Source of the DNA: Rhynchosporium graminicola
Lineage: Eukaryota > Ascomycota > Leotiomycetes > Helotiales > Ploettnerulaceae
Reading direction: 5' to 3'
DNA length: 64,000 nucleotides
NCBI GenBank assembly: GCA_900074885.1
Contig: FJUW01000015.1
Location: forward strand, 353,906-417,905
The position numbers were made by a program, and so were the translations under genes. This document shows, in pieces, positions 56,081 to 64,000 of the stretch. Positions within the stretch are counted from its first letter, which is position 1. Each line of letters starts with the position of its first letter. The notes under the pieces are model-generated. The model saw only the letters and a program-made list of their open reading frames with translations. It did no database searches and was not told where the DNA came from.

Positions 56081-56254
56081 GACTAGGTATGAGGAGAGGA
56101 GAGGAGAGGAGAGGAGAGGAGGTTGATGTAGGTACCAATTGAACATTGAAGAATGTATGTAGTAGTAGGAAGAAGGAAAGTTGCATTTAATAGAGGGAAA
56201 GCGCCCTGGCTTTGACTAGTGACCTAGTGTAGCTAATACCTCAGACTGATACTA

Positions 56255-56410
56255 AATGTACCTACCTCCCAAGGTAGGTAGGTACCACTAGAACTAGACC
56301 AGCCGGTAGCTAATCGACTTCATACAGTACCTACCCAGGTACCGGTACGTTACTTCCTCCGTACCTACACCTACCTGCCTTATCTACCTTACCTACCTTA
56401 AGGTACCTAA
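56255..56410. repeat. TACC/GGTA-rich cluster with GGTACC palindromes
   Basis: Repeated CTACC and GGTAGG tracts on both strands produce several GGTACC and TTAAGGTACC palindromes. The unit is the same as in the array at 15.7 kb. Confidence 0.75.
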
Positions 56411-58498
56411 CCTAGTCCAGGCCCCGACCCTGTACGAAACTGTGCTACTATCGATATCCTGGACATGCCTGCCGGAGCCAAATATCACTTAATCTCCAAG
56501 TGAGTCAGTGTTGATTAGAAGGAAAAGAATCATGTACTTGAATAAAGGACTGCCAGAACTCTAGGAGATCATGTCTCTGTACTCCATCGTGATGCTCGCA
56601 GGCTATCACTGTTACCACCACGATGTCCCACTTCCACTTCCACTTCAACTTCACCCAAGCTGGAAGTGCTCCGCATCTAGGTAGTCTTACATGTAGAGGA
56701 CAGCAGGCTTTGTACAGCGCGCATGCAGGACTTCGAGCTGGGTCCAAACCCCACCCAACAGCGGAACATTAGGAAAGACCTCAGGGTGGCCTGTTGAGAA
56801 CCCCACAGGACTTGAGAAGTGCTTGTAACAATGACTGACTATATTCTTACAAAGCCAACAGGGAAGAATACTCCGTAGGCTTCGACCGCTCAAGAAAATT
56901 TCCGAGGAATCTCGGCACCGTCATGGGCGGGAGCTGCAGAAGTCGACAGACATCCTGAATCGCTTTGGTTTGATCTGGTCTGAATGGTTGACCTGCTTCA
57001 CTTGAGGCTGGGTGCCGATCTGCTCGGTCTTGACATTCACACACGGAGATACCTCCAAACTCAGCAACCAATTGACAGCACACATTGTATGAGCTTCAGA
57101 AACGAAATCCGAAAGTAAGGAAACACAACAAACAGATGCCACTGATTCCGTATGACGAGAAGAGTAGCACGGTATCAGGGCCCAGATCCGTGCTTCTAGT
57201 GCGTGGCCGATCTCATTGACCCAGCCGTTTTCAAACTCTCAGGGTTCAGGAACCCGACTACAGAAGATCTAATCGCGCGCGATTTGCGGGTTTACGCAGC
57301 CGCAACGTACTTGGCATCTCAAATCTGATCAACAAGTATCGGAATCCTCGGAGTTCTCTTTGTATTTTTTGTGATATGCCGATTTCCCGAGGCAGATAAC
57401 GGCTGGGTGACGAGCGAAACTTCGTGGCATGTAAGGTTCAATCGAATAAATCCAATCATCGCTTCTCAATTGAAGGCGCGCCTGTTGTGCAAGATCCGAG
57501 ATTCTTGCAGGACAAGCCGTCGGAAAGTAACATTGAGAAATATTAGAATGATCCTGCTTCCCTGCGCTTACCATACATTATGCTTTCCGGTAATAACATA
57601 TTCATCATTGTCACCAAGCCGACCGCTTTGCCAGAGACCCCTCAAAGAGATGCCGAAGTGCTGGAGACTATATCCTAACTCATGTGGTAGTAGTGTTGTC
57701 TACTATTGCAAGCCGGTCTTGCTCTACCAAGTCACAAGCGCCGCCTGTACCTGAGCCGTAGATAGAAAAAGCAACTCCAGCTGATTACCCGGACATCCAT
57801 GACTGAACACGAAAATCGAAATAGGAAATTTATCACACGACCGGGATGGTTTGCGAATCTCCAAGATGCTTCTGTGGCTGATGTCTCATCAATAGAGTAG
57901 CCTCTTTTGTGATCTCGGTTGGAATGGAGGCTCCTTTGGCATGCGCATGGAATAACCCAAGGGAGAAACAGAGGATAGTGAGGTTTGCCCTGCATATATG
58001 GGGTTGCATGGGGGAGGAAAAAATACGAAATGCTATGCCTAGGCCCTGGGTAGCGAATCCGGACAACATTGAATGTCACCGCTGCATACAAAATTGATAT
58101 TGTGTGTCGTTCTTTCTACATCATACGGGTCTCCTCAGCACTTGCTTGGTGAAGAGTTTTGCGCAGAACGTTCGCAAAGATCTTAGTAAGGGAATTGTAG
58201 GAGGCTTCGTCAAAGCACGAGACCCGCATTACCGCATTATCAGCTCTGACGGTATGCAGAACGAACGGCAAGTTTTTCACTGGTTGATAATCACATCCAA
58301 ATGGAAAGTACTACGGAGGCATTGTAATCTGGGTGGTGCGACTTAGGTAGAAACAAAATGGCTACATTATACTGTTCTATTAGGGTGGTGGGATTATGTA
58401 AGCAGGCTTCCCGATAAGAAACAGACTACAGTAAGCGATAAGAATCAAATTTTCCCAAGCAGCGTCTAACTGCTATTATTCAAGGAAAACGGGCAGCG

Positions 58499-60760
58499 AT
58501 GGCCAACAGCAGCAGCACTTCCTCATCAATGACTTCGACCTCACATACTATGACCGCAATTCCAGCTGTATCCACATCCTCTTTTTCAGCCACGAAATAC
58601 TCCGCCATGGCATCTCCAATGGCGAATCTCTTACAAGCCCTCGCGCCAGAAAATAGACATGCTTTTATCGCGCCCACGCCCTCATTACCCGATGCGAGTC
58701 TGGGTTTTGCAAAGCAGACTTTGGACTCTTTTGCGGGGAAGTTGGGAGATGAACAGGCGGAGAGGTTGAAGGAACAGAGGAAGAAACGGAAGAGGGGGGA
58801 TTCGGGCAAGGATGATGGGGAGGTCTTGAAAATTCGGAAGATATATACCGAAGGCTTTGAGGTTGAGCAGGTTTGGGAGCAGGCCAGAAGGGTTATCGAT
58901 GCGTTGAGAGGGGATGCAGAAAGGGCTTTAGAAGAATTGGGCGGACTGGAGGAGGAGAGTGAAGGGCAGGTCAATGAAGGAGTGGACTTGCTAAAGTTTG
59001 ATGAGGATGGCTTTGAAGTTGGCTCCAATAACGAGAGTATGGAGGAAGGAGACGAATCAGTTGACGGAGAACCTGAAGAAGATGATAGCCTGCAGGAAAA
59101 TGGTGATGGTGGTGATGACGACGAGGAGCCTTTTGAGGGTCTAGATGGGGAGGATGACTTTGACGAGCAAGATGAAGAAAATGAGGAAGATGCAAAAGCA
59201 GGGGTTTACATGGAGGATCCTCACAAGCTCAATGATGGATTCTTTTCCATCGATGAGTTCAACAAGCAGACCGAGTTCCTCGAACAACAAGATGCAGCCG
59301 CTGACCTATACACTGGGGAGGCAAGCGATGAGGAAGACATCGATTGGGATGCCGATCCAGCAGGTCTAGCTCCGAGGCCAGTCTCAAGCTCCAAACGAGC
59401 TGCGGCAATGCACATTGAGGATGGCGATGAAGATGAGGAGGAAGAGGAAGACGAAGAAGAGGATGGTCCAACTTTCGGAAATGTTGACCTTAATGCACCT
59501 GAGGGCGAAAGCGAAGACGATGAAGATGACAATGATATGGACCAAGATCCAGTAGGCGACAACACTAATAAGATTCTCTACAAGGACTTTTTCGAGCCTC
59601 CTCCTAGGAAAGTCGGAAAGGCCGAAATGCAAGCCAATTACCTTGAAAGACAAGCCAAGAAAGCGGCCCTAGCATCAGAACCAGTTGACGACGAAGCCGG
59701 TATGGAGCGCGCCATAGCCGATGTGCGACGCGATCTCTTCGACGACGAATCTGACCAGGATGATTCAGAAGACGCACTATCAGATGTTGAAGCCGGAGAC
59801 CTTAAATCCCGGAAATCAGCACATGAACGCCGACAAGGGAAGATTGCAGAAGAGATCCGCAGACTAGAAGCTGCCTCCGTTGCTAAAAGAGAATGGACAC
59901 TTGCAGGTGAAGCTCGGGCTGCCGACCGACCTCTCAACTCCCTGCTAGATGAAGACCTAGATTTCGAGCGTACTGGTAAACCCGTGCTAGAAGTCACAGC
60001 CGAAATAAGCGAGAGTATCGAAGAGATTATTAAGCGCCGTATTCTCGCTCAAGAATTTGACGAAGTCATTCGTCGTCGCCCAGATACTGACACAGTCTCC
60101 TCTTCTCGTCGCGGGCTCTTCGAACTCGATGACACGAAACCTCAACAGAGTCTCGCGGAAATGTATGAGGAAGAGCACGTCAAAGCCCATAACCCAGATA
60201 CTTACGTTTCTAAAACTGACGAGAAGCTACGTAAGGAAGAAGCGGAAATTGAAGGGCTGTGGAAAGATGTCAGTGCCAAATTGGATGCACTCAGCAGCTG
60301 GCATTACAAGCCCAAACCCGCAGCACCCAGCTTGACGGTCGTCAGCGACGTGGCTACGATATCTATGGAAGATGCGCAGCCGACGACAGCGAGTGGTATC
60401 AGCGCAGGGCAGAGCATGCTTGCACCGCAAGAGATCTATAAGGCTGGTAAAGAAAAAGCGACGATCGAGAGGGGTGAGATTGTGCCGCGTACAGGAGCTC
60501 CTGTTGCGAGACAGGAGATGACGAGGGAAGAGAAATTGAGGAGGAGGAGGAGAGAGAAGGAGAGGATAAAGAAGAGAGGAGGAGAGGAGATTAATCAAAG
60601 AGTGGACAGTAGGAAGACGAAGCAGAAGAAGGAGACTATTGGCGCGTTGAAGAAGGGTGGTGTCAAGGTTATTGGGAAGAAGGGTGAGGTGAGAGATGTG
60701 GATGGTAATAAAGTCCAGGCTGGTGCGGAAGTCAATGGTGCTGGTGGATATAAGTTGTAG
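58499..60760 (+). CDS. MPP10: U3 snoRNP protein Mpp10
   Basis: A single-exon gene of 753 aa beginning MANSSSTSSSMTS. After a Ser/Thr-rich start comes the conserved FAKQTLDSFAGKLGDEQAERLKEQRKKRKR region and VLKIRKIYTEGFEVEQVWEQ, a family hallmark. The middle is strongly acidic (several Asp/Glu runs between residues about 155 and 350), interrupted by GFFSIDEFNKQTEFLE. KILYKDFFEPPPRK marks the Mpp10 core. FERTGKPVLEVTAEISESIEEIIKRRI and FELDDTKPQQSLAEMYEEEH follow, then a basic tail (EKLRRRRREKERIKK). Mpp10 forms a subcomplex with Imp3 and Imp4 in the small-subunit processome and is needed for 18S rRNA cleavages in the nucleolus. The ATG is the first in frame and its length is usual for fungi. 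Confidence 0.95.
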   Translation: MANSSSTSSSMTSTSHTMTAIPAVSTSSFSATKYSAMASPMANLLQALAPENRHAFIAPTPSLPDASLGFAKQTLDSFAGKLGDEQAERLKEQRKKRKRGDSGKDDGEVLKIRKIYTEGFEVEQVWEQARRVIDALRGDAERALEELGGLEEESEGQVNEGVDLLKFDEDGFEVGSNNESMEEGDESVDGEPEEDDSLQENGDGGDDDEEPFEGLDGEDDFDEQDEENEEDAKAGVYMEDPHKLNDGFFSIDEFNKQTEFLEQQDAAADLYTGEASDEEDIDWDADPAGLAPRPVSSSKRAAAMHIEDGDEDEEEEEDEEEDGPTFGNVDLNAPEGESEDDEDDNDMDQDPVGDNTNKILYKDFFEPPPRKVGKAEMQANYLERQAKKAALASEPVDDEAGMERAIADVRRDLFDDESDQDDSEDALSDVEAGDLKSRKSAHERRQGKIAEEIRRLEAASVAKREWTLAGEARAADRPLNSLLDEDLDFERTGKPVLEVTAEISESIEEIIKRRILAQEFDEVIRRRPDTDTVSSSRRGLFELDDTKPQQSLAEMYEEEHVKAHNPDTYVSKTDEKLRKEEAEIEGLWKDVSAKLDALSSWHYKPKPAAPSLTVVSDVATISMEDAQPTTASGISAGQSMLAPQEIYKAGKEKATIERGEIVPRTGAPVARQEMTREEKLRRRRREKERIKKRGGEEINQRVDSRKTKQKKETIGALKKGGVKVIGKKGEVRDVDGNKVQAGAEVNGAGGYKL

Positions 60761-63214
60761 ATACTACAGACATAGTCAGAGATGTCCAATAATTTAGATC
60801 ATTCATTGTACCCTTTTGGCGGTTCCATTACTATGTATTGCTCCGCTGCGCTGCGCCGCACTTCAAAACTCTTGCTTTGCAACTTCAGGTCTCGGGCTCT
60901 TTTTCCCAGCCCGTATATCATAATGTCCGATTGGATCAACTTTTTGGACTCTTGAATGTTTGTTGCACGTCGCATGGTGTTTCCGAGGTTTCAGAATATG
61001 TTTCTCCGAGTATGTTGTCACGAAGTAGTCTTTCCGGCTTGTTTACTTCTTTCGTCTCGCTTATCGCCGTCGCCCCTTAATCTCCTTTTCGCCGTCTGCA
61101 GGGATCGGACAAGACTTTGAACTTCAATCTGAAGTTGGCTTTGCGAAACGGGTCGAATCGTCTCTGGTAGGTTCCTAATTGATGGTATTTTGAATAGAAT
61201 TTATATGGCAAGTTCACGTTCTGGGTTGTTCTTTAACTACACTCCTAAACCTTTGGCGACTTCAATTCAGGCACTCGGAAGCAGTACTATCGACGCTTTC
61301 GATCGCGAGATCCGTCTTTAAGAACGGTTTTTTGGTATACAACTGAAAAATCGGTCCTGGTTCGTAGCTTCTTTGAACCAGTAGCCGACGAAACTGCTAT
61401 GGACCTGCTGCTTGGGATAACTACGCTTTACAAAGCGAGGGAAGAGGAGAAGAAGAACGGTGTCTAGCTCCCCGCGAATTTCAAAAACGACGAGTTCACC
61501 GTGAGCTTGCTACAGATAGAAGACTTGTCGTGTTGATCTACTGCGCTTCATATCATACAGGTAAATGACGTTTATCTAGTGCCTTGATGAATCCAGCATG
61601 CTCGAAAATCTCAGCGTGCAGATTTTGACTGAGACACTCTGATTGTACTTGAGTTGGAATGAGTGCATAAAACTTTTAACCGATTTGAGTCTTCTGAGTC
61701 TCATCAAGTAAATATAATTTCTGTCCGAAAGTCCACAAGATCACACTTTGAAGTACTTTTATATTGAGTACCTACCAGCAGCATAAAGATTTTTAGTGTC
61801 TTGGATCCTGTTTATGTTAAATATTGCTTACTATTGAATCAGCGCACTTTGAACGATCTATTTTGTTAGCCTTGCTACTACTCGCAGTCCTTGTCAAGAA
61901 ATCCATAGAACATACTATCACCAAGCATCACTCAGAGTAGTCACTCAAAGTACACTTTGAATTGAGTTGAATCCCTTCCAAACTCAACTCAACTCAATCA
62001 GTGAAATTACTTCACTACGCTGCTCCATACAAGTCACACATCACGAAACTAGTATTTTATGTATCAGTCCGATCTCTCACGGGAAAGTAGAGGACAATGA
62101 ATCTTAATATTCAGAATCCAAGCTACTTTAGTTCATTCACGTCCAGATTCGTATCGCTTCTGGTGGCTTTTCGTTTCGAGCTGAATTGGGATCTCACTTC
62201 AGCCTCCGAAAGTGCTAATTGATAAAATAGAGCAACAATTTCAGGCTTTGACAATTGAATTAGGAGGGTTGCTCCACACGAGATGAAAGAGCATAGCCTC
62301 AATGGCTTAGAAAATGATTTGAAGATAGGCTGCAACTGCCGTCAAATATATCCTTCATTGTTTAGCGTTTGCGCTATTTGGTAATGTATTGCTTCGTCTG
62401 GTGATTAATTATCTCCGGTGTCATCGCACTTGAGTTTACTCCAAAGGCTGCGTAGAAGAGTATTCATCTTATGCAAAATATATTCCATCATTTTGGTATT
62501 CCATTCGACGCTTCAATAATGTACAGACCAGATGCCCCACGACACCGCTACTGGTAGACCGCACAAAGCTAGCATCAGGCCAATTGATCAGCCTGAATAT
62601 CCGTAACTACCACCAAGACGCTTTCCAATGGTTGACACTTTACTGTCACCATTCATCGTTCGTTCCCGTCCGCTTGGAAGTTTATGGATTTGAAATCAGT
62701 AACGGTCACGAGGACGAGCAATCCTTCGTAATGTGTGATTTGCTGAAAAATAACGGATCGCGCCATAGAGATGGGTTGCGAGAGGGGGACCGAGGAGAGG
62801 AAGAGGCACTCCTCCCCAACCTCAGTGGCTTCTCTTTTCATCTCCGGCAATGTGATCTACCGCAATGTGATCTAGTAGCCCACACCCAACATCCCAATTG
62901 TGCTGTGAAGTTGGATTTGGATGCTTACAACATATCCTAGGCAACCCGTCACAACCTTCCCACCTATTGAACCTGTAGCTGATATACCAATATTGGCCCC
63001 GGACGTCTTCTCTTCCCTGGTACAGAGGACCTCGCGAGAACGAGACACCTGGTGGAATCTTTCTCTCTGGATCTCGAAAACGAAGGAACCTTGGGTCTCG
63101 ATATTTTAAGAAGTACTCTTCGATTTCCCAGACATCCCCTCGGATGATGTCTCCCAACATTTGTGCCACCTCAACCAAATGGTGGTTTTCAGACCCGCCT
63201 AATAACATCTGGGT
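60761..63214. other. AT-richer non-coding region; possible extension of the 63 kb gene
   Basis: Between 60.8 and 62.8 kb only short motif-free frames occur. An inverted pair ATTGAGTTGA (61961-61970) and TCAACTCAAT (61989-61998) sits beside tandem ACTCA units. From 63208 down to 62822 (minus strand) an open frame of 128 codons begins MLLGGSENHHLVEVAQM; it is in the same frame as the gene at 63215 and may be a continuation of it. Confidence 0.45.
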
Positions 63215-63789
63215 TCAAAAGTAAGCGTGGCTCTCTTCCACTGACTCGAAAGATGTGGTATCAACAGTGCATCCATAAGAAAGCTCTGAGTAGGAAGGAG
63301 TTTTGACGCCCAGGGAGAAAAGAAACATGCTAACTCGAATCACACACTGATGGCCTGCCTCAGTCATGTAGCTCTTAGTCACTTCGAAATCATTGCGAAC
63401 GAAATGAATAATTTCGTTGTGCTGGCTATAGTGGAAACCTAATCCTAGATCTACACATGCCCAGGATTTCTCCAGTACTATTGAGGCTTTGTTAGCTGTT
63501 TTCAGCGATTCAAGAGGCAAGTGGGATTTTCTCAATACAGACCTCTGCTATTGTAGATGGGGTTAAAGGACCATACTTTTTGATCCCAGGTAGCATTCAA
63601 CCTAGGAGCATGTTCTTCGAGGGCCAGCTCAGTCACGGTCCAAGGATTTGTTAGTAGATTCAAGAACGCAAGCCTCCACATGCAGGGAAGGGCGAATGAA
63701 TTGTCCGTGAAGCATATTAGAAGGCGGACATCACCATAAGATGGTATGTAAGACTTTGGGTGTGCAGATTGGTCGTGAGGGGTGGCCAT
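63215..63789 (-). CDS. Uncharacterised protein, possibly disrupted by an in-frame stop
   Basis: A two-exon model (63789-63543 and 63495-63215; intron 63542-63496, 47 nt, phase 1) gives 175 aa starting MATPHDQSAHPKSY and ending VEESHAYF. The composition looks like a folded protein (LICFTDNSFALPCMWRLAFLNLL, FHYSQHNEIIHFVRND), without signal peptide or membrane span. The TGA at 63217-63215 is followed, in the same frame and without another stop for 131 codons, by protein-like sequence (GDIIRGDVWEIEEYFLKYRDPRFL). Either an intron removes the stop, or the gene has been truncated by a nonsense mutation, or the downstream frame is chance. The donor GTCTGT is weak. I do not recognise a family. Treat this as a tentative gene or early pseudogene. 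Confidence 0.4.
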
Positions 63790-64000
63790 TGCTCTGGGCT
63801 GTTTTTGTAGTAATGTTATAGCAAACGAAGACAACCGACAGTAAGATACTAGAGTACTAATATAGTTGCAATGCTGTTTTTCAAAGAGAACGATGATGAC
63901 GATTTGTTTGTTGTAAAAAGTTAAAGATCAACGTTGATAGCAATGATAACTTTTTTATTGCGGATTAAGAAGGAACGAGTACAAGGATCGAGGAAGTCCT

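Larger units (their letters stand above)
55103..58498. other. Divergent intergenic region with repeats
   Basis: This 3.4 kb interval lies between the SPX gene and MPP10 starts. It includes the SPX promoter, a minisatellite near 56.0 kb, a GAGAG array (about 56096-56122) and TACC/GGTACC-rich DNA at 56255-56410. Frames under about 130 codons show no motifs. The last few hundred bases are presumably the MPP10 promoter. Confidence 0.5.

Noticed and set aside
57371..58097. Several 60-130 codon frames on both strands upstream of MPP10
   Set aside because: They overlap one another on opposite strands and carry no recognisable domains.
62584..62940. 118-codon + strand frame
   Set aside because: It lies partly antisense to the more protein-like minus-strand frame at 62822-63208 and lacks motifs.

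Overview
The window is nuclear DNA of a filamentous ascomycete (Pezizomycotina; a helotialean/Leotiomycete background is my guess and is not proven by the sequence). The evidence is short GT-AG introns (about 45-190 nt, donors mostly GTAAGT/GTATGT/GTGAGT), compact genes on both strands with divergent promoters, and fungal-type protein families: a Zn2Cys6 cluster protein, a Yck-type casein kinase, an Asp f 7-like secreted protein and a SWR1 subunit. I assembled gene models by hand from reading frames plus splice sites. Exon phases were checked arithmetically for the spliced genes.

Layout. 0.1-1.8 kb: GRX5 and the phosphopantothenoylcysteine decarboxylase gene share a 250 bp divergent promoter. 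3.2-4.1 kb: a secreted Asp f 7-like barrel protein, with about 5 kb of microsatellite-rich non-coding DNA upstream. 9.2-11.5 kb: an unusual fusion of a Zn2Cys6 DNA-binding cluster with a maltose-O-acetyltransferase-like hexapeptide domain that lacks the usual catalytic histidine. 11.5-23.7 kb: a 12 kb stretch without a supportable gene, dense in simple repeats up to about 16.6 kb. 23.7-29.3 kb: SWC4, a p24-alpha cargo receptor and casein kinase I. 32.3-43.9 kb: a housekeeping block of NUP133, AFG1, TRAPPC2L, mitochondrial MCT1 and HEM2. 45.6-48.9 kb: two conserved-looking genes of unknown function. 49.6-50.0 kb: a short TA-flanked inverted-repeat element (MITE-like). 51.8-55.1 kb: a short-chain dehydrogenase and an SPX protein with three C-terminal membrane spans. 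58.5-60.8 kb: MPP10. 63.2-63.8 kb: an uncertain gene whose frame continues past its stop codon.

The genes do not form one pathway. A loose theme is mitochondrial and cofactor metabolism (Grx5 for Fe-S clusters, CoA synthesis, Afg1, Mct1, Hem2), plus membrane traffic (p24, TRAPPC2L) and nuclear machinery (Swc4, Nup133, Mpp10). No secondary-metabolite cluster, tRNA, rRNA or complete transposase was found. The most unusual objects are the Zn2Cys6/hexapeptide pseudo-acetyltransferase fusion, the SPX-3TM protein, and the unnamed 650 aa and 125 aa genes at 45.6-48.9 kb.
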